Assembly (NCBI RefSeq): GCF_009834125.1
Contig: NZ_CP047146.1
Location: forward strand, 1,543,501-1,607,500
Direction: 5' to 3'
DNA length: 64,000 nt
Source of the DNA: Streptomyces sp. GS7
Lineage (GTDB): Bacteria > Actinomycetota > Actinomycetes > Streptomycetales > Streptomycetaceae
The position numbers were made by a program, and so were the translations under genes. The notes below the pieces were generated by a model. It did not search any database and was not told the DNA's origin. It worked only from the letters and a program-made list of their open reading frames with translations. Within the stretch, counting starts at the first letter, position 1; every line of letters begins with the position of its first letter. This document shows, one piece after another, positions 19,331-27,438 of the stretch.

Positions 19331-19379
19331 CCGCCCCTGCACCTAGGGGGCGGGCGAACAGATCCCGTAGGCCCTGTGC

Positions 19380-19417
19380 TCCCGAAGCTGCCGCGAAGTG
19401 ACAAGTAGCTCTCTGTA
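19380..19417 (+). repeat. Left terminal inverted repeat of Tn3-family element
   Basis: Starts TCCCGAAGCTGCC, then GAAG, then GACAAGTAGCTCT (ending 19412). Pairs with 27176-27213. Length about 38 bp is the family standard. Confidence 0.9.
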
Positions 19418-19521
19418 GCCGATTCGGGGTCTGGTTGTCCTGGCTTCGGTCGTTTTCGTCCCTTCTCTGATGTGGACCCGTCACCTTGGTGGCGTTCGTG
19501 GTGATCGGAAAGGGGTTGAGC

Positions 19522-22375
19522 GTGCGTCAGGACTGGGAGCCGGAGGACCTGATCGAGGTCTGGACGTTGTTGGACGACGACGAGAAGCGGCTGCGGAACA
19601 AGTCCGGGGCGAACCGCCTGGGGTTCGCGCTGTTGCTGAAGTTCTTCGAGGTGGAGGCCCGGTTCCCGGAGAACGTCTCGGAGATCCCGGCGTCGGCGGT
19701 GGCATACGTGGCTCAGCAGGTGAAGGTGGCTCCGGAGGAGTTCGCCGCGTACGACTGGGCGAGCCGGGCGATCAGCCGCCACCGGATGGAGATCCGGGCT
19801 GTGTTCGGGTTCCGCGAGTGCACGGTGGAGGACCAAGCCCAGCTCGCGGAGTGGCTGGCCGGGGAGCTGTGCGGGGTGGAGCTGTCCCGGGAACGGCTGG
19901 CGGAGGCGGTGGTTGCCCGGTGCCGCAAGGACCGGCTGGAGCCGCCTGCGCCGGCGAAGGTGACCCGGCTGGTGGCGTCGGCGGTGAACACCTTCGAGGA
20001 GCGGTTCTGCCGGACGACGACGGACCGGCTGTCGGCGGTGACGCGCTCGCGGCTGGACGACCTGGTCGCCGAGGACGACGGCGAGGGCAGCGTGGGCGGC
20101 GGACGGACGTTCTTCGCCGAGCTGAAGGCGGACCCCGGCGCGCTCGGCCTGGAGAGTCTGCTGACGGAGGTGAACAAGCTCCAGCGGGTGCGTCAGCTGG
20201 AGCTGCCGCCTGAGCTGTTCGGGGACGTCTCGGAGAAGCTGGTGTCCGCGTGGCGGGCGCGGGCCGCGAAGGAGTAGCCGTCCGACCTGCTGGTGGCCGG
20301 CGACTCAGTGCGGTACACGCTGCTGGCGACGCTGTGCCACGTGCGGCAGACGGAGATCGCCGATTCGCTGGTGGACCTGTTCATTCAGCTGGTGCAGAAG
20401 ATCAACACGCGGGCGGAGAAGAAGGTCGAAGGCGAGTTCATCAAGGAGTTGAAGAAGGTCCGCGGCAAGGAGGGGATGATGTTGCGGGTCGCGGAGGCGG
20501 CGCTGGCCGAGCCGGGCGGTACGGTCCGCAAGGTCATCTTTCCGGTGGTCGGCGAGAAGACGCTGAAGGCGCTGGCGGCGGAGGCGGCGGCGAACGAGGC
20601 CCGGTACAAGGCGCGTATCCGTACAGTGCTGCCGTCGTCGTACTCCAACCACTGGCGGCGGATGCTCTCGCCGCTGCTGTCGGTGCTGGAGCTGCAGTGC
20701 AACAACACCGCCTACCGGCCGGTGATGGACGCGATCGCCTTGCTCAAGCGGTACCTGGACCAGCCGATCAAGGACGGGGCGTACTTCGACGAGGCCGAGC
20801 GCATCCCGCTGGACGGGGTGGTGCCCGAGCATTGGCGGGCGGCGGTGGTGGACGACAAAGGCCGGGTGGAGCGCATCCCGTACGAGCTGTGCGCGCTCGT
20901 CTCGCTGCGGGACGCTCTGCGGCTCCGGGAGATCTGGGTGGCCGGCGCGAGCCGCTGGCGCAACCCGGAGGACGACCTGCCGCCGGACTTCGAGGACAGC
21001 CGGGACGTGCACTACGGGGCGATCCGCCAGCCGCTGGACCCGGGTGAGTTCATCGACGCCCTGCAGAAGAAGCTCCGGGAGGCTCTGACCCGGTTCGACA
21101 CCGCGTTGGAGCTGGGCACCACGGGCGGGGTGGAGATCACCCGCAAGCACGGCGAGTCGTGGATCAAGGTCTCCCCGCTGGGCAAGCAGGAGGAGCCGGA
21201 GAACCTGGTCGCCCTGAAGGCCGAGATCGAGAGGCGTTGGGGGACGTTCGACCTGATCGACATCCTCAAGGAGGCCGAGTTCGTCACCGGCTTCACTGGC
21301 GAGTTCACCTCGGTCGCGTCCCGGGAAGCCCTGCCCAGGGAGGTGCTGCGGCGCCGGCTGCTGCTGGTGCTGTTCGCGCTGGGGCGAGGGCACCTCATGC
21401 GCCTCGGACAGCAAGAAGTTCGGCTCCTGGTCGAGCAACTTCATGACGGAGTGGCACCAGCGGTACCGGGGACCGGGGGTGCGGATCTACTGGCACGTCG
21501 AGCGGAAGTCGGTGTGCATCTACTCGCAGCTGAAGAACTGCTCGGCCTCCGAAGTCGCGGCGATGACCGAGGGCGTGCTGCGGCACTGCACCGAGATGGT
21601 GGTCGACCGGCAGTACACCGACACCCACGGCGCGTCCATCGTCGGGTTCGCGTTCTCGCGCATGCTGGGGTTCAACCTGCTGCCGAGGCTGAAGAACGTG
21701 GGCTCGGCGCGGCTGTACCGGGCGGCCGCCGGCGAGGACGACACCTGGCCGCACCTGGCGCCGGTGCTGTCCAGCAAGACGATCGACTGGGAGCTGATCC
21801 GCCAGCAGTACGACCAGATCGTCAAGTACACCACCGCCCTGCGCTTGGGCACGGTGGAGGCCGAGCAAGTGCTCCGCCGCTTCACCCGCGGCGGCCCGAA
21901 GCACCCGACCTACCGGGCGATCGAGGAACTGCGCCGGGCGGTGCGGACGGCATTCATCTGCGACTACCTGGCCGATCCCGAGCTGCGGCGGGAGATCCAC
22001 GAGGGACTGCAGGTGGTGGAGAACTGGAACTCCGCCAACCACGACCTGTTCTACGGCAAGGACGGCGACCTGACCGGCCCGGACCGGCAGAGCCAGGAGA
22101 TCTCGATGCTCGCCCTGCACCTGCTGCAGGCCGCCCTGGTCCGCGTCAACACCCTGCTGCTGCAGGAGGTACTGGCCGAACCGAAGTGGACCGACAGGCT
22201 CACCGACGCCGACCGGCGGGCACGGTCCCCGCTGTTCTGGACCCACGTCAACCCCTGCGGTCGGTTCGAGCTCGACATGAGCAACCGGCTCGACCTGGCC
22301 AAGGTGACCATTCCGGGGCAGCGCGCGTCGCATGACGGGCGCGCGGAGGCGACCAGAAGCGCCGAGGCGGGTTAG
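19522..22375 (+). pseudogene. tnpA: Tn3-family transposase TnpA, disrupted
   Basis: The full-length family protein is about 1000 residues. Here the first part (to 20277) ends in an in-frame TAG exactly where relatives have Tyr in the conserved RAAK-x-YPSD segment (TAC to TAG is one base). The same frame continues from 20278 to about 21378 (LLLVLFALG), then jumps to frame +2 at [17 protein letters not shown]. From memory of relatives, about 50-55 residues between these blocks are missing, so a deletion with frameshift occurred. The catalytic residues survive in the last piece: Asp in CASDSKK, Asp in TDTHGAS, Glu in VENWNSAN. Start GTG 19522 follows AAGGGG. The gene cannot make an intact transposase. 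Confidence 0.9.
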
Positions 22376-23415
22376 GTCTGCGCGGGGGCCTCCGCCGTGA
22401 CCACATAGAGCGTCACCGCAGCAAAGAACGGACTCCGTACGAGGTGGTCCAGCCACCCGTCGGCCTGCCGACGGGTGAGATAGCCGGCGGCCACGGCGCG
22501 CTCGGTGTTGCGTTGGAGACCGAGAACCTGGTCGGCGGCACGGACTTCGCGAAAGACCGAGGTGACCGGGACGACTGACGTGACGGCGAATCCTGCTTGC
22601 TCGGCCAGTCGAGGCAGCTGCCGCCCGACGACGGCATTGCGCACGATCCGGTCGGTGAGATGGCGGGTGTACGCCCGGGCGACGTCCAGGTCCGGGTGGT
22701 CGACGGCGAGCGAGTCCCAGTCGGGCTCGGCCATGACGAGGCGGCCGCCAGGGCGCAGGACCCGCCGTGCCTCCGCCAGAACCCCGGGAACATCGGCAAC
22801 GTGTTGGAGCACACGGTCGGTGCGTACCCGATCCGCAGAGCACGGGGGAAGCGGCAGCGCGTGCACGTCGGCCATCAGCACATCGGCGTTTGGCATGCCG
22901 GCGATTCGAGTCAGCGCCTGACGGGCCATCTGAGGGTCGGAGTCGACTCCTAGAACCAGCCCTGCGGGTGCTGCTGCGCGTGCCAGCGCACCGAGGTCGG
23001 TGCCCGGGCCGCAGCCCAGGTCCAGGACAAGGTGGCCTGGTTGGATGGCCAGCGCGTCGAGTACGGCCTGCTTGTAGGAGTGCGTGAGATCGGTGGTGGC
23101 GAGCCGATCCTGGTAGGCGATCTTGTCGGGGATCACGGTCTCGAAGATGCGCCCTGCGACATGGGCAAGGGCTTCGATTTCGCCTTTGAGCATCTCGCGG
23201 CCGGCAAAGGTCAGGCGCATCGGGCGTCGCCTGCCCTCTCCCTCCAGATACTCGATCAATCCCTTGCCGCGCAGCCGTGTCAGCGCGCTGGACAGGCTGC
23301 CGCGGCCGAGTCTCTCGCCGGTCATCCGCTCGATTGCGGTGTTGACGGCATAGCCGTGCAGTGGACCGTCCGCCAGCGCAGACAGGACAAGCATCTGGGC
23401 GTCGTTGGTACGCAC
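22372..23415 (-). CDS. PadR-type winged helix fused to class I SAM methyltransferase
   Basis: A 347-residue fusion. Residues 1-95 are a PadR-like winged helix ([20 protein letters not shown], then [17 protein letters not shown] and the wing [10 protein letters not shown]). Residues about 110-300 are a UbiE/Methyltransf_11 domain with motif [15 protein letters not shown], acidic GVDSDPQM, and post-[11 protein letters not shown] and [14 protein letters not shown]. The fusion suggests a regulator whose DNA binding is coupled to a methyl-transfer reaction, or a bifunctional self-controlled enzyme. It is divergent from the Z-prenyl synthase gene across a palindrome, and its stop overlaps the tnpA end by 4 bp. 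The methyl acceptor is unknown. Confidence 0.85.
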   Translation of the reverse strand: MRTNDAQMLVLSALADGPLHGYAVNTAIERMTGERLGRGSLSSALTRLRGKGLIEYLEGEGRRRPMRLTFAGREMLKGEIEALAHVAGRIFETVIPDKIAYQDRLATTDLTHSYKQAVLDALAIQPGHLVLDLGCGPGTDLGALARAAAPAGLVLGVDSDPQMARQALTRIAGMPNADVLMADVHALPLPPCSADRVRTDRVLQHVADVPGVLAEARRVLRPGGRLVMAEPDWDSLAVDHPDLDVARAYTRHLTDRIVRNAVVGRQLPRLAEQAGFAVTSVVPVTSVFREVRAADQVLGLQRNTERAVAAGYLTRRQADGWLDHLVRSPFFAAVTLYVVTAEAPAQT

Positions 23416-23448
23416 TGGCGCTCCCGGGCGGTGAACAGTGGACTCCCC

Positions 23449-23471
23449 AATAACACGCGACGCGTGCTATT
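23449..23471. promoter_or_regulatory. Palindromic operator candidate between PadR-methyltransferase and prenyl synthase
   Basis: Arms AATAACACGCG and CGCGTGCTATT around a single A, 10 of 11 positions complementary. It lies in the 117-bp divergent region, 34 bp before the first codon of the PadR fusion and 61 bp before the prenyl synthase. A symmetric site of this size fits a winged-helix dimer. Confidence 0.6.
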
Positions 23472-23532
23472 ACTTCTTAGTATGCACGCTGCGGCTGGCC
23501 AGTGGCTGTCGACCCCGACTCGAAAGGCTTCG

Positions 23533-24312
23533 ATGTTGCGCGTCACCGACCCCCTCTACGCCCTGTACACCCGCCGGCTTCGCCGACAACTCCAGGGCGG
23601 GGAGCTGCCCAGGCACATCGGCCTGATCATGGATGGCAACCGCCGATGGGCTCGCCAGCGAGGCATCGGTAACCCGAGCCTCGGCCACAAGTACGGTGCC
23701 GAGCACGTAGAGAACGTGCTGTCCTGGTGCGAGGCCCTCCAGATCAGGCATGTCACCGTGTTCGTCTGCTCCGCAGAGAATCTCCAACGTCGCGATGACG
23801 CCGAGGTCGCCTTCCTGATGCAGGTGATCGAGGAAGTCCTGACCCGGCACCTCGCCAGGCCGCTGCCGCGCTGGCAGGTACATGTCGCCGGCGCACTCGA
23901 CACGCTGCCCGACACCACTGCCCACGCCCTCAAAGAGGCGGTCGAGGCCACCCGGGATTGCACCACCGGGGCACACGTAACCCTCGCCGTCGGCTACGGC
24001 GGCCGCCAGGAACTCGTGGACGCCATGCGGGATCTGCTGTACGAGCAGGCGGAGACCGACAGGTCGATGCGGGACCTAGCCGCCCACCTGACCGCGGACG
24101 ACATCGCCCGCCACCTGTACACCGCAGGCCAGCCGGACCCAGACCTCGTCATCCGCACCAGCGGAGAGCAGCGCATGTCGAACTTCCTGCTGTGGCAGAG
24201 CGCGTACTCGGAGCTGTACTTCTGCGAGGCGTACTGGCCGGCGTTCCGTGAAGTCGACTTCCTGCGTGCCGTACGCGCGTACGCCGCCCGACAGCGCCGC
24301 TACGGCGCCTGA
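23533..24312 (+). CDS. cis-Prenyltransferase, short-chain Z-prenyl diphosphate synthase type
   Basis: A 259-residue member of the UppS/cis-prenyltransferase family. The catalytic Asp lies in GLIMDGNRRWARQRG, with SAENLQRRDDAEV, GYGGRQELVDA and the C-terminal DLVIRTSGEQRMSNFLLWQS. The N-terminal LYALYTRRLRRQL and the NRRWAR variant resemble the (2Z,6E)-farnesyl diphosphate synthase of mycobacteria (Rv1086) more than undecaprenyl synthases. It is therefore not a plain copy of the housekeeping uppS at 50823. It would condense isopentenyl diphosphate onto an allylic diphosphate. Start ATG 23533; earlier in-frame starts run back through the divergent gene and are rejected. The GNAT gene follows after 16 bp. 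Confidence 0.85.
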   Translation: MLRVTDPLYALYTRRLRRQLQGGELPRHIGLIMDGNRRWARQRGIGNPSLGHKYGAEHVENVLSWCEALQIRHVTVFVCSAENLQRRDDAEVAFLMQVIEEVLTRHLARPLPRWQVHVAGALDTLPDTTAHALKEAVEATRDCTTGAHVTLAVGYGGRQELVDAMRDLLYEQAETDRSMRDLAAHLTADDIARHLYTAGQPDPDLVIRTSGEQRMSNFLLWQSAYSELYFCEAYWPAFREVDFLRAVRAYAARQRRYGA

Positions 24313-24328
24313 GAAGAGGCAGCCCGCC

Positions 24329-24868
24329 ATGACTGATCTTGGAAACGTCGCCTGGCCTCCTGCGCCGATACGGACCGAGCGGCTCGTGCTCCGTGAGCCC
24401 GAGGCCCGGGACCGTGCGGCGTTCGTCGAGCTGCTGGCGTCGCCAGAGGTGCACACCTACCTCGGCGGCCCCCGGCCGCGTGACGAGCTTGAGCGCGAGA
24501 TGCCCGAGGTGCCCGAGCGGTGGCCGGGGAGTTTCGTCGTTGATCTCGACGGGGTGATGATCGGCCAGATCCTGCTCAGGAGAGCATCGGAGCACCGTCG
24601 CCCGGCTGCTGCGGGGAAGGCCGATCTCGGCTACCTGTTCCTGCCCGGGGCGTGGGGATTCGGGTATGCCGCCGAGTCGTGCGCGGCGGCACTTGACTGG
24701 TTCGACGGCGTCCTTCCCGGTGAGCCGGTGGTGCTCGCCACCCAGACCGCCAACGTCGGCTCGATGCGCCTCGCGGCAAAGCTGGGGTTCACCGAGGTAG
24801 AGCGGTACCAGGCCTGGGATGCCGAGCAGTGGCTCGGTCTGCGGTCCCCGGTAACCCCGTCCGGCTGA
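24329..24868 (+). CDS. GNAT family N-acetyltransferase
   Basis: A 179-residue GNAT enzyme of the RimJ/RimL-like acetyltransf_3 type: IRTERLVLREPEARDRAAF at the N terminus, then DLGYLFLPGAWGFGYAAES, which holds the acetyl-CoA pyrophosphate loop, and NVGSMRLAAKLGFTEVERY near the end. It should acetylate an amino group on a small molecule or protein N terminus. It follows the prenyl synthase by 16 bp and is likely cotranscribed with it. It could be an antibiotic-modifying enzyme, but nothing in the sequence identifies the acceptor. Confidence 0.85.
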   Translation: MTDLGNVAWPPAPIRTERLVLREPEARDRAAFVELLASPEVHTYLGGPRPRDELEREMPEVPERWPGSFVVDLDGVMIGQILLRRASEHRRPAAAGKADLGYLFLPGAWGFGYAAESCAAALDWFDGVLPGEPVVLATQTANVGSMRLAAKLGFTEVERYQAWDAEQWLGLRSPVTPSG

Positions 24869-24920
24869 GAGAGGAATTGTCAAGACCTGTGGCTGAGGGG
24901 TGGTTTGCTGCTGGCAGGCG

Positions 24921-24952
24921 GTTGAGCTTGAGTCTCCTCTAAGGGGAGGCGG
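24921..24952. promoter_or_regulatory. MerR-type operator candidate upstream of the MerR gene
   Basis: A dyad centred on CTCCTCTAAGGGGAG (24934-24948) within TTGAGCTTGAGT ... GGCGGG resembles MerR-family operators (CTCC ... GGGGAG). No convincing -10 is visible, so the exact promoter geometry is uncertain. Confidence 0.45.
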
Positions 24953-24964
24953 GAGGGTGAGGGT

Positions 24965-25906
24965 ATGGACGGCGACACGCTCTACCCGATCGGCGATCTG
25001 GCCCGGCGGACCGGTCTGACGGTCAAGGCCATTCGGTTCTACTCCGACTGCGGGATCGTGCCGCCGACTGACCGTAGCCCGGCCGGCTACCGCCTCTACG
25101 GCATCGACGCCGTCGCACGTTTGGACCTCGTGCGGACGCTGCGCGACCTGGGACTGGACCTCCCTACCATCCGGAAGGTCTTGGACCGGGAGATCTCGCT
25201 TCCCGAGGTCGCCGCGGCGCACTCCGAAGCACTGGCGGTGCAGATCCGAATGCTGCGCCTGCGGCGCGCGGTACTGACGGCGGTAGCCAAGCGCGGGTCC
25301 ACCCCTGAGGAGATGGATCTCATGCACAAGCTGGCCAAGCTCTCCGAGGACGAACGTCGACGTCTGATCGGCGACTTCCTCGACACCGCCTTCAGCGGCC
25401 TACTAGACGCCAACCCCGAATTCGGGGGGATCACGCGGTCGATGACTCCCGAACTGCCCGACACCCCCGAGGCCGAGCAGGTCGAGGCGTGGGTGGAGCT
25501 GGCCGAGCTGTCCCAGGACCCGGACTTCCGCGCCGGCATGCGGCGCATGGCCGAGCACTATGTGGCCGATCATGCTCAGGTCAGCACCACGTGCCCGCGC
25601 CGCGACCCTGCCGCAGCCGTCCTTGACCAGGTCGGCCCAGCCCTGGCAGCCGGCATCGACCCGGGCTCGCTCCAGGCCGATCGGGTCATTGCGGCGGTCA
25701 TGACTCAGTACGCGCACGCCATGGGGCGTCCCGACGATGTCGACCTTCGGCGCCGGCTGTTGACCCGGCTGGAGACCGCGAACGACCCTCGCAGGGAGCG
25801 CTACCTTCAGCTGCTCGCAGTGATCAACGGCTGGTCGGCCCCGGAAAGCGTGGCGCCAGCGTCCGACTGGTTCATCCAGGCATTGGGTGCCCGGATACCG
25901 GGGTAG
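24965..25906 (+). CDS. MerR family transcriptional regulator with long C-terminal domain
   Basis: A 313-residue regulator. Residues 1-70 are a MerR winged helix (YPIGDLARRTGLTVKAIRFYSDCGI, GYRLYGIDAVARLDLVRTLRDLG), followed by the usual coiled-coil dimer helix. The 190-residue C-terminal part is all-helical by appearance and has no motif I can name; it lacks the cysteines of metal sensors, so an organic ligand is more likely. GGGAGGGTGAGGGT lies just upstream of ATG 24965 and the upstream dyad suggests autoregulation. It is the last intact cargo gene before the IS256 relic. Confidence 0.88.
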   Translation: MDGDTLYPIGDLARRTGLTVKAIRFYSDCGIVPPTDRSPAGYRLYGIDAVARLDLVRTLRDLGLDLPTIRKVLDREISLPEVAAAHSEALAVQIRMLRLRRAVLTAVAKRGSTPEEMDLMHKLAKLSEDERRRLIGDFLDTAFSGLLDANPEFGGITRSMTPELPDTPEAEQVEAWVELAELSQDPDFRAGMRRMAEHYVADHAQVSTTCPRRDPAAAVLDQVGPALAAGIDPGSLQADRVIAAVMTQYAHAMGRPDDVDLRRRLLTRLETANDPRRERYLQLLAVINGWSAPESVAPASDWFIQALGARIPG

Positions 25907-25939
25907 CAGGCCGGTCGCGACGTGGCGCGGCCGGACCGG

Positions 25940-26335
25940 TCATGACACCATCGCCCGGTCGTGTTCGACCAGCAGGCCGTGCTCAAAGCTCCGGCGCGGA
26001 CCAAGGGGACAAGGTGGGCGCCGTTGACGGCCCGCCAGCGGGCCTGGGCGGACTCGACGAGCTTGAAGACCATGGCGAGGCCAGCGGCGCGGGAGCCGGC
26101 GCCCTTGGTGACCTTCGTGCGCAGCCGGACGGTGGCGAAGGCCGACTCGATCGGGTTGGTGGTCCGCAGGTGGATCCAGTGCTCGGCCGGGTAGTCGAAG
26201 AACTCCAGCAGCACATCCTGGTCGTCGGTGATCTTCTTGACGGCCTTGGGGAACTTCGCGCCGTACAGCTTGGCGAAGGTCGCTGCCTGCTCGACAGTGC
26301 GGACGGCCCCGGACTCATGTCTCTGCCCCGCCGCA
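25940..26335 (-). pseudogene. IS256-family transposase C-terminal relic
   Basis: The minus strand encodes the conserved IS256 (mutator-type) C-terminal block AEHWIHLRTTNPIES and LRTKVTKGAGSRAAGLAM, preceded by FAKLYGAKFPKAVKKITDD. The N-terminal two thirds, including two of the three DDE acids, are absent. Near 25985 the frame breaks: RAGA is followed by LSTAC in one frame, while the shifted frame reads FEHGLLVEHDRAMVS and then a stop at 25940, so a one-base loss is likely. No terminal repeats were found. It sits between the MerR gene and tnpR inside the transposon. Confidence 0.82.
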
Positions 26336-26344
26336 AAGTAGCGC

Positions 26345-26947
26345 TCAGGGCTTCGTGGGCGTGGTCTTCTTGGGTTGGCGGGGCACGGTCGTGGTCGAGT
26401 CGAGGTGGCCATACACCGTCGACCGGGGCACGCCGAACATGTCGGCGATCTGCTGGACGGTTTTCTCCCGCTCGTCGTAGAGCCGTTGGGCGAGCGCGGA
26501 CTGGTCCTCGGTGAGCTTCGGTCGGCGCCCGCCGACCCGGCCGCGGGCCCGCGCGGAGGCGAGACCGTCGTTGGTGTTCGCCACGATCAGTTCACGCTGG
26601 AGCTCGGCTAGCACGGACAGCATCCCGAACATCGCCCGGCCCTCCATCGTGGAGGTGTCGATGCCCTGCTCGATGACGTGCAGCCCGATCCCGCGCTCGC
26701 GCAGGTCAGCGCCGAGGGTCACCAGATGCAGCACGGAGCGGGAGAGCCGGTCGAGCCGGGTGACCTTCAGCGTGTCGCCCTCACGCAACAGTTGGAGGAC
26801 GAGATCGAGCTTCGGTCGGGACGCCTTCGCGCCGCTTGCCTTGTCGAGGTGGATGTTGCCGCGGTCGACTCCGTGGCGGAGTAGCGCATCGATCTGATGA
26901 TCGGGGTTCTGGTCGGCGGTGGAGACCCGCGCGTAGCCGATGAGCAT
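26345..26947 (-). CDS. tnpR: Serine recombinase (Tn3-family resolvase TnpR)
   Basis: A 200-residue resolvase/invertase. The nucleophile is Ser9 in IGYARVSTADQ; conserved LTRLDRLSRS (as KVTRLDRLSRS) and the long E-helix (GMLSVLAELQRELI) follow. The C-terminal helix-turn-helix is TVQQIADMFGVPRSTVYGHL. It should resolve cointegrates at the adjacent res region. The start ATG 26947 gives the typical resolvase length; upstream in-frame starts run into res. The reading frame is intact even though tnpA is not. Confidence 0.92.
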   Translation of the reverse strand: MLIGYARVSTADQNPDHQIDALLRHGVDRGNIHLDKASGAKASRPKLDLVLQLLREGDTLKVTRLDRLSRSVLHLVTLGADLRERGIGLHVIEQGIDTSTMEGRAMFGMLSVLAELQRELIVANTNDGLASARARGRVGGRRPKLTEDQSALAQRLYDEREKTVQQIADMFGVPRSTVYGHLDSTTTVPRQPKKTTPTKP

Positions 26948-26980
26948 GTGTCGGAATCTATCGGCCGGACCGTTCATCGG

Positions 26981-27075
26981 TGTTGATTGTCGACGCGAGT
27001 TGTCGACACTACTCACCTGCGGGTTCCTGATCGCGGCGCTCAGTGTCGGCAGACGATCGTTTCCCGACACTGAAG
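26981..27075. other. Candidate res (resolution) site of the Tn3-family element
   Basis: Immediately upstream of tnpR. Contains a 30-bp imperfect dyad with arms AGTGTCGG (27042-27049) and CCGACACT (27064-27071), and a further TGTCGAC ... TTGTCGACA pair at about 26989-27008. Clustered TGTC/GACA half-sites beside a resolvase gene are the standard res arrangement; the subsite limits are inferred. Confidence 0.6.
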
Positions 27076-27175
27076 ATCAGCCTGTCGCATGGCCGGATCG
27101 ACCAAAGATGCGGTCAGCAGTTGGTGCCCTCCGATGGAGCTGGGCCGAGCGCCGGACGCATCCGGTAACGATCGT

Positions 27176-27213
27176 CACGCAGAGCTACTTGTCGCTTCAT
27201 GGCAGCTTCGGGA
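27176..27213 (-). repeat. Right terminal inverted repeat of Tn3-family element
   Basis: Read inward (minus strand) it begins TCCCGAAGCTGCC, then ATGAAGC, then GACAAGTAGCTCT. It matches the left end at 30 of 33 positions. Confidence 0.9.
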
Positions 27214-27340
27214 GTGCAGAGCCCCGTAGGGGGCGAGAGGGCCCCCTGCGGGGCCACAACGCGGCGGAGGCGGCGGGGATTCCCGGGGGTGCGGCACGGC
27301 GGGGCGCCCGCGTGCCGTACCTTCCCGGCGCCGCGCCTCC

Positions 27341-27438
27341 CGGAGCCACGCCCCTCCGGAGATGCCCCCGGAGCCACGCCCCTGCGGAGATGCCCCCGGA
27401 GTCACGCCCCTGCGGAGATGCCCCCGGAGTCACGCCCC
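27341..27438. repeat. 28-bp tandem repeat, 3.5 copies, running into the GH4 gene
   Basis: Units of the form CGGAGCCACGCCCC + TGCGGAGATGCCCC start at 27341, 27369, 27397 and 27425; the last is partial. The stop codon of the GH4 gene (27430-27432) is inside the last copy. The flanking 27214-27340 shows no gene. Confidence 0.85.

Larger units (their letters stand above)
19380..27213. mobile_element. Tn3-family transposon, ~7.83 kb, with decayed tnpA and cargo genes
   Basis: Delimited by inverted repeats that match at 30 of the outer 33 positions and start TCCCGAAGCTGCC on both sides. It contains a tnpA relic, tnpR, a res-like region, and cargo genes for a PadR-methyltransferase, a Z-prenyl synthase, a GNAT enzyme and a MerR regulator, plus an IS256 relic. 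The tetranucleotide GTGC flanks both ends (19376-19379, 27214-27217), but a clean 5-bp target duplication is not present, so the flanks may have drifted. It lies between the formaldehyde operon and the GH4 glycosidase. Confidence 0.88.

Noticed and set aside
19376..27217. 5-bp target site duplication for the Tn3-family element
   Set aside because: Only GTGC is shared at the two borders; a full 5-bp match could not be found, so it is not called.
27341..27438. CRISPR-like array
   Set aside because: Direct units are contiguous with no spacers and no cas gene is nearby; it is a plain tandem repeat.
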